A DNA stretch of 29,082 nt, taken from Acidimicrobiia bacterium (lineage in GTDB: Bacteria; Actinomycetota; Acidimicrobiia; Spongiisociales; ZC4RG35). The translations under genes and the position numbers were made by a program. Below are positions 1 through 6,952 of this stretch, one piece after another (position 1 is the first letter of the stretch; each line of letters starts with the position of its first letter). A model generated the notes under the pieces. It did no database searches, was not told the DNA's origin, and was given only the letters and a program-made list of their open reading frames with translations. The DNA is taken from contig PKRG01000027.1 of NCBI GenBank assembly GCA_017577575.1, positions 1-29,082 of the forward strand, given 5' to 3'.

Positions 1-78
1 GCCCAATTCGACGCCATTATCGGTGACGGCCTCCATGGAGAGGTAAATGTCCGTGTCTACCGTGCCAACGAACCATGA
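1..78 (+). CDS. possible 3' end of an upstream gene (partial)
   Basis: Frame 1 is open from the first base to a TGA at 76-78 and reads as a protein-like tail (AQFDAIIGDGLHGEV... ending RVYRANEP). It would overlap the start of arsC by 32 nt. Frame 2 is also open, to a TAA at 44-46 placed directly before the arsC ATG, so either could be the real end of the preceding gene. I do not recognise a family in either tail. The choice cannot be made without the sequence upstream of the window. Confidence 0.25.
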   Translation, partial: AQFDAIIGDGLHGEVNVRVYRANEP

Positions 79-559
79 CGCTTCTCGAGATCGAGCCGAA
101 CGCCGGGCTTCCGACCTGGACGAAGCAGCAGTGTTGAATCGGAGCGGTTCTTCGAGACCGACCGTTGTGTTCCTCTGCGTCCAAAATGCGGGTCGGTCGC
201 AGATGGCGGCCGGTTTGATGCGACAGCTGGCTCGGGGGCGGGTCGACGTGTTCTCGGGTGGTTCGGAGCCGACCGACGAGGTGAATCCGTTGGCGGTCGC
301 TGTGATGGCGGAGAGGGGGATCGACGTCGGTGCTGAGCGGCCCCGACCGTGGACGATCGAGACGCTCGCTGCCGCCGATGTGATCGTGACGATGGGTTGC
401 GGGGATGCTTGCCCGGTCCTGCCGGGGAAGCGATACATCGATTGGGAGATCGACGATCCCGCCGGCCAGCCGATCGAGAAGGTGCGGGCGATCCGAGACG
501 AGATCGAACGCCGGGTCACCGCGCTGCTGGCAGACTTGCTGCGGAACGAAGTCAGCTGA
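47..559 (+). CDS. arsC: arsenate reductase, thioredoxin-coupled (LMW-phosphatase family)
   Basis: Reduces arsenate to arsenite in the cytoplasm. The low-molecular-weight tyrosine-phosphatase P-loop Cys-x5-Arg-Ser is seen at residues 44-51 (CVQNAGRS). Two further cysteines in MGCGDACP (C118, C122) match the redox cascade of thioredoxin-dependent ArsC enzymes, and the DDP motif near 136-138 supplies the general-acid Asp. The ATG at 47 has a GGAGAGG ribosome site at 37-43, but it adds about 38 residues before the usual family start (near PTVVFLC). GTG at 131 is an alternative start with a weaker ribosome site. The 3' end overlaps the convergent arsR by 8 nt. With arsR and arsM next door, a role in arsenic detoxification is well supported; arsenite would then be methylated or exported. 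Confidence 0.93.
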   Translation: MSVSTVPTNHDASRDRAERRASDLDEAAVLNRSGSSRPTVVFLCVQNAGRSQMAAGLMRQLARGRVDVFSGGSEPTDEVNPLAVAVMAERGIDVGAERPRPWTIETLAAADVIVTMGCGDACPVLPGKRYIDWEIDDPAGQPIEKVRAIRDEIERRVTALLADLLRNEVS

Positions 560-911
560 GGGTGGGTGCCGGTTGGCGGCCCAAGACGGTGCGGACGAAC
601 TCGGCGCGTTCGGGGGCGATCGAGAACCACGCCCACTTGCCCCGCTGTTCCCGGGTGATGAGACCCGCTTTGGTCAGGACCGACAGATGGTGGCTCACTG
701 TGGCTTGGCTGCGGTCCAGCGGGTCGATCAAATCACAAGCGCAGATCTCACCTTCCGGCACCGAAGCGATGATGCTCAGCAGCCGCAGCCGTATGGGGTC
801 GGCCAGCACCTTGAAGTCGCCGGCCAACTCCTCGGCTTCTGGAGGTGAGAGCGCCTGGTCGGTGATGGGTGTGCAGCACGAAGGCGTTTTCACCCACTCG
901 ATTCTACACAT
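552..911 (-). CDS. arsR: ArsR-family arsenic-responsive repressor
   Basis: A 119-residue winged-helix repressor of the ArsR/SmtB family. The recognition region reads DRSQATVSHHLSVLTKAGLI, preceded by FKVLADPIRLRLLSII, both typical of the family. An N-terminal Cys pair (C12-C13) and ICACD (C57, C59) resemble the actinobacterial CgArsR1 type, in which two adjacent N-terminal Cys plus one Cys near 55 bind As(III), rather than the E. coli CVCDLC site alone. It is divergent from arsM, with only 57 nt between the ATGs, and its 3' end overlaps arsC. GTG at 893 is an alternative start; a TAGAAT box (901-906, minus strand) would then put the transcript start at or next to it. It probably controls itself and arsM, and releases DNA on arsenite binding. 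Confidence 0.92.
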   Translation of the reverse strand: MCRIEWVKTPSCCTPITDQALSPPEAEELAGDFKVLADPIRLRLLSIIASVPEGEICACDLIDPLDRSQATVSHHLSVLTKAGLITREQRGKWAWFSIAPERAEFVRTVLGRQPAPTLS

Positions 912-927
912 TGACGCGCATCGATGT
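908..927. promoter_or_regulatory. predicted ArsR operator
   Basis: Imperfect inverted repeat ACATTGA-N6-TCGATGT, 6 of 7 arm positions paired. It lies between the divergent arsR and arsM genes, overlaps the arsR ATG and covers the -35 element of the arsM promoter. Its position and half-site spacing suit an ArsR dimer. Not verified by comparison with other loci. Confidence 0.6.
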
Positions 928-939
928 ATTGCGTATGCT
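911..939 (+). promoter_or_regulatory. predicted sigma70-type promoter of arsM
   Basis: TTGACG at 911-916 and TATGCT at 934-939 with a 17-nt spacer. Transcription would begin near 946, leaving a short leader with the GAGAGGA ribosome site at 957-963. The -35 element lies inside the predicted ArsR operator, so binding would block polymerase. Confidence 0.6.
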
Positions 940-968
940 TCGATGACCGTCGATATGAGAGGACCGGA

Positions 969-1730
969 ATGAGCGAATCGACCGACATCCGGGAGAAGGT
1001 GCGCCAGCGCTACGCCGTGGCTGCCACCTCCGGGTCGTGTTGCGCCGGCGCTGACTGTGGACCAGTCGACGCGAGCCTCGACGTGGACCTGACTGCCGGC
1101 GGGTACTCGGCCCTCGAACTCGAGACCCTGCCGGACGGCGCCAAGGAAGTCAGCCTGGGATGCGGCAACCCGACTGCGGTCGCCGACCTGAGAGAAGGGG
1201 AAGTGGTCCTCGATTTGGGGTCGGGAGGCGGCATCGACGTTCTCCTCTCCGCTCGGCGGGTAGGGCCGACCGGCTTCGTCTACGGAGTGGACATGACCGA
1301 CGAGATGCTCGAAGCCGCCCGCCGCAACGCCACCGACGCCGGAGTCACCAACGTCGAGTTCATCAAGGGATACATCGAAGACATCCCCCTCGACGACGCC
1401 ACCGTCGACGTCGTCATCTCCAACTGCGTCATCAACCTGTCCGCCGACAAGCCCGCTGTGATCTCAGAGATCGCCAGAGTCCTCAAGCCAGGCGGCCGCA
1501 TCGGGATCTCCGACGTCGTCGCCGCCGACTCCCTCACCCCCGAAGAACGCGCCGAACGAGGCTCCTGGGTCGGATGCATCGCCGGGGCGCTCTCATACTC
1601 CGAGTACCGCCACCTGCTCGAAGAAGCCGGGTTCGTCGACATCACCATCCAAGCCACCCACCAGGCCACAGACGGGATGGACTCGGCCATCATCAACGCC
1701 ACCAAGCCTGCCGAGCAGTCATCGGGTTGA
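969..1730 (+). CDS. arsM: arsenite S-adenosylmethionine methyltransferase
   Basis: A 253-residue class I SAM-dependent methyltransferase that methylates As(III) in the cytoplasm. The SAM-binding glycine motif DLGSGGGID is at about 82-90 and GVDMTDEM at 106-113. The three family cysteines that bind arsenite are present in their usual contexts: SLGCGNP (C65), SNCVINLS (C153) and VGCIAGAL (C203). An extra Cys cluster, SCCAGADC (24-30), is common in prokaryotic ArsM. The ATG at 969 is chosen over an in-frame ATG at 924 because it has GAGAGGA five bases upstream and starts right at the conserved N-terminus (IREKVRQRYA); the longer form would include the promoter. Divergent from arsR and probably repressed by it. 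No arsenite efflux gene lies inside the window. Confidence 0.95.
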   Translation: MSESTDIREKVRQRYAVAATSGSCCAGADCGPVDASLDVDLTAGGYSALELETLPDGAKEVSLGCGNPTAVADLREGEVVLDLGSGGGIDVLLSARRVGPTGFVYGVDMTDEMLEAARRNATDAGVTNVEFIKGYIEDIPLDDATVDVVISNCVINLSADKPAVISEIARVLKPGGRIGISDVVAADSLTPEERAERGSWVGCIAGALSYSEYRHLLEEAGFVDITIQATHQATDGMDSAIINATKPAEQSSG

Positions 1731-1804
1731 GTGTTCGTCGGTGGATGCCGACGAGGTCGCGTAGACCATTGGAGGCCAATCCCTGGGCCATCGAGAAGCT
1801 GACC

Positions 1805-1830
1805 CTCGGCGCGCACTGGAGCGCGCCGAG
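1805..1830 (+). terminator. hairpin after arsM
   Basis: Perfect 10-bp inverted repeat CTCGGCGCGC / GCGCGCCGAG with a 6-nt loop, 75 nt past the arsM stop. There is no clear T run, as is common in high-GC genomes. The rest of 1731-1946 shows no gene. Confidence 0.5.
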
Positions 1831-1946
1831 ACTGGGCGAGACCGTCCTGCCAGCCTCAGGCTTCGAGCCGGTCAGCGGCCGGCGAGGTGTCACAGCGAGC
1901 CCCTCTGTTCGGTCTTCGAGGGTGTACGACGACAGGAGTCACCTCC

Positions 1947-2660
1947 ATGACCAGCTATCGACCCGCACCCACGAAGAACCTCGAACCCAGGCCGCTGAAG
2001 CTGACCATCGTGGCCGCCACTGGAGGTACCGGCCAACACCTGCTGTCTCAGGCACTGGCTGCAGGCCACGACGTCAGCGTCGTGGTGCGTAACCCCGACC
2101 GCCTCGCTGAGGACGTCCCGAGCTTCCGAGTCGACCTGACTGAACCCGATCCCGTTGCTTTGAAGACTGCAGTCGAGGGAACCGATGCCGTGCTCTCGGC
2201 GCTGGGACCGAGAGGCAACGCCGAAGCAGGTGTTGCCTCCACCGGCACCCGGGCGATCATCGCCGCCATGCAGGCGACGGGCTCCCGGCGCCTGATCGTT
2301 GTGAGTTCCGAGTCGATGACGACGATTCCGTCCCCCGGGAGACCCCGCCCTCCCAAACACGACCCGGGTGAGGGATTCCTCCTGCGGTATGTGATCGGTC
2401 CCCCGGCACGGCGCATCCTCCGCAAGCAGTACGCCGATCTCGGCCTCATGGAAGATGCGGTTCGCGAGAGCGGGTTGGACTGGACGATCGTCCGTCCCGC
2501 ACTCTTGAACGACCGCCCGCCGACCGGTGCCTACCAAACCGCAGTAGGACAGAAGCCGAAAGGTGTTTTCCGGATCAGCCGGGCCGACCTGGCCGGCTAC
2601 ATGCTCCGGATCGTCGGCCGGCCCGACACGTTCGGGCAAGCCATCACCATCGCCCAGTGA
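1947..2660 (+). CDS. NAD(P)-binding NmrA/atypical SDR-family protein
   Basis: A 237-residue single-domain Rossmann protein. The dinucleotide-binding loop AATGGTGQ is at 23-30, VVVRNPDRL follows the second strand, and VVSSES and DWTIVRPALL sit where the SDR active-site region and the NmrA-type strand occur. The family includes flavin/biliverdin reductase-like enzymes and redox-sensing proteins, so the substrate cannot be named. The ATG at 1947 has AGGAG at 1934-1938 with 8-nt spacing; a longer frame from 1887 lacks such a site. It stands alone, with hairpin-containing DNA upstream and a decayed hydrolase fragment downstream. Confidence 0.85.
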   Translation: MTSYRPAPTKNLEPRPLKLTIVAATGGTGQHLLSQALAAGHDVSVVVRNPDRLAEDVPSFRVDLTEPDPVALKTAVEGTDAVLSALGPRGNAEAGVASTGTRAIIAAMQATGSRRLIVVSSESMTTIPSPGRPRPPKHDPGEGFLLRYVIGPPARRILRKQYADLGLMEDAVRESGLDWTIVRPALLNDRPPTGAYQTAVGQKPKGVFRISRADLAGYMLRIVGRPDTFGQAITIAQ

Positions 2661-2754
2661 CCCGAGCCTCGAATCTCCGATCGGAAGCCTGTGGCTTGGT
2701 GGTTCACGACGAGTGTGGGGGTCAGGGCCGTTCTCCAGGACGGCGATCCCCCAT

Positions 2755-2823
2755 GGTCAGGTCGCCTTCGAGGATGCTTTCAGCCGGGTGGGTTTTCGTC
2801 TCTCTGGGCAATCAGATGGGAGC
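2755..2823 (+). pseudogene. remnant of a beta-lactamase-fold serine hydrolase C-terminus
   Basis: Read with one frame change, this stretch gives GQVAFEDAFSRVG then FVSLGNQMG. That parallels the C-terminal GQLAFGDASHRVGFAYLSNQMGG of the intact hydrolase at 11976-13202 (DNA near 13068-13134). Both lie about 125-140 nt before the ATG of a HIT gene. No longer open frame with the hydrolase motifs survives upstream. The rest of 2661-2931 shows nothing recognisable. Confidence 0.6.
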
Positions 2824-2931
2824 CATCCGACGGTCGCTCTCGAGAGCTCACGGCCGCCTCCGGGGTGGTCTGGCAAGGCGCACTCGAGGTCCAGTCGCCT
2901 GGCTGGGCGCGGTGCCTTTGCGCCTCGGTCG

Positions 2932-2944
2932 TACACTCGCCGTC
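2932..2944 (+). promoter_or_regulatory. -10 element and leaderless start of HIT gene 1
   Basis: TACACT at 2932-2937 is followed by 7 nt and then the ATG at 2945, so transcription would begin at the start codon. No ribosome site precedes the ATG. The same context, GTCGTAnACTCGCCG(t/c)C, precedes the second HIT gene. Confidence 0.5.
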
Positions 2945-3385
2945 ATGACGGACCGAACCCGCAAGCGCATCGAGTCGGATTGCGTCTTCTGCGGGATCGT
3001 CCGCGGGGCCCTGCCTTCGACCACCATCGCCGAGACCGAGCGTACGGTCGCCTTCATGGACATCAACCCGGTGACGGCGGGTCACGCTCTGGTCGTCCCG
3101 CGGTCACACGCCACCGACCTGCTCGACGTCGAAAGCGAGGACCTGGCTGCGTGCGTCGAGCTCGCTCGAGAGGTTGCCCGACGGGCCAAGGATCGGCTCG
3201 GGGCGGATGGCATCAACCTCCTCAACTGCACGGGAGAGGCGGCCTGGCAGAGCGTGTTCCACTTCCACATCCACGTCATCCCGCGCTACGCCGACGATCC
3301 CGGGAAGGACGCCATTGGGCTGCCGTGGAGAACGCTCGCCACCACCCCCGAAGAGACCGCACGGATCGGCGAGCTCTTGTCGTGA
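2945..3385 (+). CDS. HIT-family nucleotide hydrolase/transferase (copy 1)
   Basis: A 146-residue HIT protein. The histidine-triad active site reads HFHIHVIPR (residues about 109-117), the N-terminal CVFC pair could bind zinc, and FMDINPVTAGHALVVPR is the usual HIT strand-loop. Family members cleave nucleoside 5'-phosphoramidates, dinucleoside polyphosphates or similar compounds; the substrate here is unknown. A longer frame from 2657 exists but reads through the hydrolase remnant, and the conserved start and leaderless promoter favour ATG 2945. By hand alignment it differs from the HIT protein at 13274-13714 at about 30 of 146 positions, so the two are recent paralogues. It converges on a membrane-protein gene 18 nt away. 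Confidence 0.92.
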   Translation: MTDRTRKRIESDCVFCGIVRGALPSTTIAETERTVAFMDINPVTAGHALVVPRSHATDLLDVESEDLAACVELAREVARRAKDRLGADGINLLNCTGEAAWQSVFHFHIHVIPRYADDPGKDAIGLPWRTLATTPEETARIGELLS

Positions 3386-3403
3386 GTCCCGACGAGGTCG
3401 TCG

Positions 3404-3916
3404 CTAGGCGCCAACCTCTCGCGAGGTGTCGTCGTCGAGAACTCCGGCCTGCGATGCCCTGAGGCGCGTCAAGGCGAGCCGGGTCAGCGTGACCGCCGCG
3501 ATCAGGCTCAACGCTTCGAGCACGAGATGCTGGAGGTCGGGCCCCATGCGTCCTCCGATCTCCGGCAACACATGGATGGTGCGCTGGTACCTCGCCCAAT
3601 GATCCCGGGCCCCGCCGAACAGGTACGGCACCCACCAAGTCTGGAGCTGCAGCGCCAGCCACACATAGGAGTAAACGGCCCAGAACGCCGCCACGTACCA
3701 CCTCGGGAACACGAGCACCGTGACCATTGCCAGCCCGAAGGGGACGGCTCCCGAAAGCGTACTGGTGGTCTGATCGCCGGCGAGTTCCAGGTCGTTGAGC
3801 GGGAACAGGTCGACGTGGTTGGTGACAGCGAACCACGCCAGCATCGCGGCGATGGCGACGACCGCTGGCCACGTGACAACCCGCCGGTTGCGGCCGATGT
3901 CCGAATCCATGCTCAT
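3404..3916 (-). CDS. putative multi-pass membrane protein
   Basis: A 170-residue protein of unrecognised family. Hydrophobic stretches at about 15-32, 56-72, 74-92 and 129-150 suggest four membrane helices. A loop between the third and fourth is rich in Trp, Arg and His (YLFGGARDHWARYQRTIHVLPEIGG). The C-terminus is short and acidic. ATG 3916 or 3910 is the likely start; no strong ribosome site is seen. A much longer frame upstream is a shadow of other genes. It lies between convergent HIT copy 1 and the NTF2-like gene on the same strand, 52 nt away. Confidence 0.65.
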   Translation of the reverse strand: MSMDSDIGRNRRVVTWPAVVAIAAMLAWFAVTNHVDLFPLNDLELAGDQTTSTLSGAVPFGLAMVTVLVFPRWYVAAFWAVYSYVWLALQLQTWWVPYLFGGARDHWARYQRTIHVLPEIGGRMGPDLQHLVLEALSLIAAVTLTRLALTRLRASQAGVLDDDTSREVGA

Positions 3917-3968
3917 GGCTCTATGGGTACATCCGCGGGGAGGCGATGTTATGTTCGACGCGGCTGGG

Positions 3969-4343
3969 TCACTCGTCCGACGGTTGGGGATTCCGGTGGA
4001 TCGAGTACCACTCCCGGTGGGAGGTGCACTCACCGGAGTCGTTGAACTCGAGCACCAGGATCCCGTCCATCTCGATCGTGGTTCCGTCCACCTCGCCGAC
4101 CTCCACCCACCAATGAGCGACGGTGGGGAAGTCCATCGACAGGATCTGGAATCGGTGACCCACCAGTTGTCCTGCCCCCGCCGTCCACCGCTCCACGATC
4201 TCGCGTCGTCCCTTCCATGGAGGAGCGAACGGATCCACCGCGTAGAGGGCGTCCTCCGCGAACAGAGCCGCCACCAGACCGGGATCGTTCGTGCGCCACG
4301 CTTCGAAGTAACGGTCGAGCCAGGCTCGAGCATCGTTGGCCAT
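3969..4343 (-). CDS. NTF2-like/SnoaL-like domain protein
   Basis: A 124-residue single-domain protein. ARAWLDRYFEAWRTNDPGLVAALFAEDALYAVDPF is the usual helix-strand opening of the NTF2/SnoaL fold, followed by GRREIVERWTAG and strands ending in ILVLEFNDSGECTSHREWY. Such domains act as small-molecule pockets: isomerases, cyclases, hydrolases or ligand binders. ATG 4343 fits the domain start and follows CATCAT by 6 nt on the minus strand, a leaderless-type context. In-frame ATGs at 4361 and 4445 would add residues unlike the family. It is divergent from the reductase gene at 4445. Confidence 0.8.
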   Translation of the reverse strand: MANDARAWLDRYFEAWRTNDPGLVAALFAEDALYAVDPFAPPWKGRREIVERWTAGAGQLVGHRFQILSMDFPTVAHWWVEVGEVDGTTIEMDGILVLEFNDSGECTSHREWYSIHRNPQPSDE

Positions 4344-4444
4344 CGCCCGATGATGCCGCATAAAGATGGTGCCAGCGACAAGGCCCGATGATTTCCCGCT
4401 CCGTTCGGTGTCATCACCGGAAAGCACGCGATACAGGAGGCGCA

Positions 4445-5086
4445 ATGGGCAAGCTGATCGTGACCGAGCTCATGACCCTCGACGGCGTGGCTCAAGCCCC
4501 TGGCGCCCCCGACGAGGATCGGGAAGGAGGGTTTCCCTACGGAGGGTGGCAGGCGCCGCTCGAGACCCCGGAGTCCGGTGGCAATGTCGTCTTCGAGGAA
4601 GCGTCGACCATGGACGCCCTCCTGCTCGGACGCAAGACCTACGAGATCTTCGCCGCCTATTGGCCGTTCGCGCCTGACGAGATCCCTTTCACCGGATTGC
4701 TCAACCGGGTTCCGAAGTACGTGGCGAGCAGGACTCTTCGCCAGCCGCTCGAGTGGACGAACTCTCACCTGATCTCCGGCGAGCTCTCGGGCGCCGTCCG
4801 CGACCTGAAGGATCGCTACGAGGAAGTGCATGTGATCGGGAGCCTGAATCTCCTGCAGTCGCTGCTGGGGCACGGATTGGTCGACCGGCTGAATCTATGG
4901 CAGTACCCGATCGTGCTCGGCGCCGGAAAGTGGGTGTTCGCCGAAGGTGTCGTGCCGACCGTCATGCACCTGGCGGAGTCGAAGGTGTACCGCAGCGGAC
5001 TGCTGCACCTGGAGTACGAGCCCGCGGGCCCGCCGAGCTTCGGCCGCGTCGACGCCGAGCACGTTGAGCGCGGTCCAGACGGGTAG
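4445..5086 (+). CDS. dihydrofolate-reductase-family protein (RibD C-terminal domain)
   Basis: A 213-residue protein of the RibD-C/DHFR-like fold. It opens with GKLIVTELMTLDGVAQAPG, the typical first strand of the family, then has MDALLLGRKTYEIFAAYWP and VHVIGSLNLLQSLLGHGLVDRLNLWQYPIVLGAGKWVF, the NADPH-binding and central-sheet motifs. Members are NADPH-dependent reductases; many, including this one by context, lie outside folate or riboflavin pathways and have no known substrate. ATG 4445 has a strong AGGAGG at 4435-4440. Nothing nearby fixes its role. Confidence 0.88.
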   Translation: MGKLIVTELMTLDGVAQAPGAPDEDREGGFPYGGWQAPLETPESGGNVVFEEASTMDALLLGRKTYEIFAAYWPFAPDEIPFTGLLNRVPKYVASRTLRQPLEWTNSHLISGELSGAVRDLKDRYEEVHVIGSLNLLQSLLGHGLVDRLNLWQYPIVLGAGKWVFAEGVVPTVMHLAESKVYRSGLLHLEYEPAGPPSFGRVDAEHVERGPDG

Positions 5087-5155
5087 GGGCGCCGAGCCGG
5101 CGTCGTTCAGGCTCTGACTTCCTCGCCAGGGTCGGCTCTGCGGCTGGTGAACGGG

Positions 5156-5183
5156 TTGCAGAACGTAGCATTAATACTACGAT
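5156..5183 (+). promoter_or_regulatory. predicted leaderless promoter of the XRE gene
   Basis: TTGCAG at 5156-5161 and TACGAT at 5178-5183 are separated by 16 nt. The ATG at 5191 is 7 nt after the -10, so the transcript probably starts at the start codon. Confidence 0.6.
5164..5181. promoter_or_regulatory. 18-bp palindrome, predicted XRE operator
   Basis: CGTAGCATTAATACTACG, symmetrical at all but one pair of positions. It lies between the -35 and -10 elements and overlaps the -10 of the XRE gene promoter, the right place for autorepression. It is A+T-rich in its centre, unlike its surroundings. Confidence 0.65.
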
Positions 5184-5190
5184 CTGTGGC

Positions 5191-5457
5191 ATGAGTAGGC
5201 GGCCACGTAGTGAAGCTGACATCGTCTACAACCGGATCGCCGTGTTGCGGGCCGAGCGCGACGTCACCCGCAAGGACCTGGCCGATGAGGTCGGCGTCCA
5301 CCCGCAGACGATCGGCTACATCGAGCGCGGCGAGTACAGCCCGTCGCTCGCCTTGGCGCTGCGCATCGCCCGCTTCTTCGGCCTTCCGGTCGAGGCTGTG
5401 TTCTCTCTGGAACCCCTGCCGCCGTTGAGCGAGACCGTGTATGGGAGGACCGGATGA
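5191..5457 (+). CDS. small XRE/Cro-type helix-turn-helix regulator
   Basis: An 88-residue DNA-binding protein with little beyond the HTH. RIAVLRAERDVTRKDLADEVGVHPQTIGYIERGEYSPSLALALRIARFFGLPVEAVFSLEP covers the five-helix XRE fold, with the recognition helix around HPQTIGYIERG. It resembles the short YozG-like regulators often coupled to a membrane protein. The start ATG is preceded by a leaderless promoter and a palindrome it may bind. The stop overlaps the ATG of the next gene (ATGA at 5454-5457), so the two are translationally coupled. Confidence 0.88.
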   Translation: MSRRPRSEADIVYNRIAVLRAERDVTRKDLADEVGVHPQTIGYIERGEYSPSLALALRIARFFGLPVEAVFSLEPLPPLSETVYGRTG

Positions 5458-5954
5458 CTGATCGTTCCGCAACACGAGACATGGAGAGGAGCTATCTGGC
5501 CCGGAGGTACGACGACGACCGCTTCGCCTGGACGAGGACGAGGCGCGTTCGGCGCCGCCTCGTGGTGGCGGAGGCGGTCCTGGTGACGGCTCTCGTCGTG
5601 GTCACTTTCGCCGCCGCCGCGGTCGGTGCCGAGCGGGGCTGGCTGGGTTGGCCGTGGACCGTCGCCCTTTTGGGGTTCGTCCCCCTCCACGGGCTCCTCA
5701 ACCTGGGCATCCGCGGCCTGTACGACCGCAGCGGCTCGACCATCGACGAGCACCAGCGGCGGCTCCGCGACGAGTCCTACATCGCCGTTCGCTGGCCGGC
5801 CACGTTCCTGACGCTGGGCGCGGTGGTGGCCGTGTACGTCGCCGCATGGATGGGCGACGCACCCCGCGGCCTGATGGCCGGCTTCCTGTTGTGGTTCCTC
5901 GCCATCCTCGTGCCGTACTGGCACCTGGCTTGGACCCTTCCCGAAGAGGCCTGA
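5454..5954 (+). CDS. four-helix membrane protein coupled to the XRE regulator
   Basis: A 166-residue integral membrane protein of unrecognised family. Hydrophobic segments at about 38-58, 65-86, 112-133 and 139-160 suggest four helices. The N-terminus is hydrophilic and strongly basic (ARRYDDDRFAWTRTRRVRRR), and a charged loop YDRSGSTIDEHQRRLRDES lies between helices 2 and 3. Its start overlaps the XRE stop. Pairs of a tiny XRE protein and a small membrane protein are common in Gram-positive bacteria, and in some the membrane partner modulates the regulator; that role is inference here. It converges on the hydrolase gene at 5957. Confidence 0.75.
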   Translation: MTDRSATRDMERSYLARRYDDDRFAWTRTRRVRRRLVVAEAVLVTALVVVTFAAAAVGAERGWLGWPWTVALLGFVPLHGLLNLGIRGLYDRSGSTIDEHQRRLRDESYIAVRWPATFLTLGAVVAVYVAAWMGDAPRGLMAGFLLWFLAILVPYWHLAWTLPEEA

Positions 5955-5956
5955 GG

Positions 5957-6883
5957 TCAGCCGCTCCGTGCCAGGGCCCAGGCGGTCATGGTGTCGATGT
6001 AGCCCGGCGCCCACTCCCTTTCGCCGCCTGGGCCCTCGACCATGATCCAGTGGTCCGCGGCCGGGAACACGACGACGGTGACGTCGCGGTTCCCGGCTGC
6101 GGCCAGTCCTTCCCGGAACACCCGCTCACTCTGCGCGACCGGGACCAGGGGGTCGTTCTCGCCCCAGATCAGAAGAGTGGGGCACCGCATCGACTCTACG
6201 GCCGGGAGGGGATCGTGGTCTCCGATGAGGGCGAAGAACGACAGCAACTCCGGGTCCGTGAGCAACTCCTCGTGGAAGTACCGGTAACGCGGATCGTCCA
6301 CCGCGAGGTCGGCGGCGATGCCCGCCGGCGGGTCTCCGCGTCGCAGCCGCTCGACCAAGCTCCAGTAGGCGGCGGTGGCCCGCTCGATCGCCTCCTGCGG
6401 CTCGCCGGCCATTCGCATCCGCTGCTGCAGGCTCACCGCCTCCTGCTCGAAAGGGCTCACGCCTGCCGACGACACCAGCATCGCGAATGCCACGGACGGA
6501 TCCTGGCCGGCGGCCAGCGGCACGACCCAGCCCCCTTGGCTGGCTCCCCACAGCCCCACTCTCCGGGGGTCGACGCCGTTCTGGCGTCGCAGCTTCTCCA
6601 ACGCCGCGGCTGCGTGGCGCGCTCGGTCGGGGATCGTCTGGCTCCGCCAGTCGCCTGCGGTGTCGCCGCAGCCGGGCTTGTCGTAGGTGAGGACGGCGAA
6701 GCCGGCGTCGAGGAACCAGGGAGGCTGAGGTCCGAAATCGTGGCGGTGGGACGGCCCGGATCCGTCGACGAACACGACGCCCGGCACCGGGTTCGAGGCC
6801 GTGGCAGTCGCCGGGAGGCGGATGCACACGGCGACGTCGAGCCCGTCGACGTCCATCTGCGTTTCGATCTCGCCGACCTCCAT
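5957..6883 (-). CDS. alpha/beta hydrolase (acyl-peptidase/esterase-like)
   Basis: A 308-residue alpha/beta-hydrolase. The nucleophile elbow is GASQGG with Ser115, the acid is likely the Asp of WGENDPLVP (about 244) and the base the His of AADHWIMVEG (about 278). PGVVFVDGSGPSHRHDF near 34-50 supplies the oxyanion loop, and LTYDKPGCGDTAG is the typical early strand. It is cytoplasmic, with no signal peptide, and the substrate is unknown. ATG 6883 is chosen because family similarity begins there; the longer frame upstream runs through the nucleotidyltransferase gene on the other strand. It lies 2 nt from the convergent membrane-protein gene. Confidence 0.88.
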   Translation of the reverse strand: MEVGEIETQMDVDGLDVAVCIRLPATATASNPVPGVVFVDGSGPSHRHDFGPQPPWFLDAGFAVLTYDKPGCGDTAGDWRSQTIPDRARHAAAALEKLRRQNGVDPRRVGLWGASQGGWVVPLAAGQDPSVAFAMLVSSAGVSPFEQEAVSLQQRMRMAGEPQEAIERATAAYWSLVERLRRGDPPAGIAADLAVDDPRYRYFHEELLTDPELLSFFALIGDHDPLPAVESMRCPTLLIWGENDPLVPVAQSERVFREGLAAAGNRDVTVVVFPAADHWIMVEGPGGEREWAPGYIDTMTAWALARSG

Positions 6884-6952
6884 GCCCAGCGAGTGATACC
6901 CGTCGCGCTGTGCCCTCGCAACGAAGAGACGCCGGTGTGTTTGGATGGCGGC

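Noticed and set aside
349..972. Long plus-strand frame across arsR
   Set aside because: It is opposite a clear ArsR gene and its product has no protein-like pattern.
5648..6952. Very long plus-strand frame ending in the nucleotidyltransferase
   Set aside because: The part before 6953 lies opposite the alpha/beta hydrolase and inside the membrane-protein gene; only the last 228 residues match a family.
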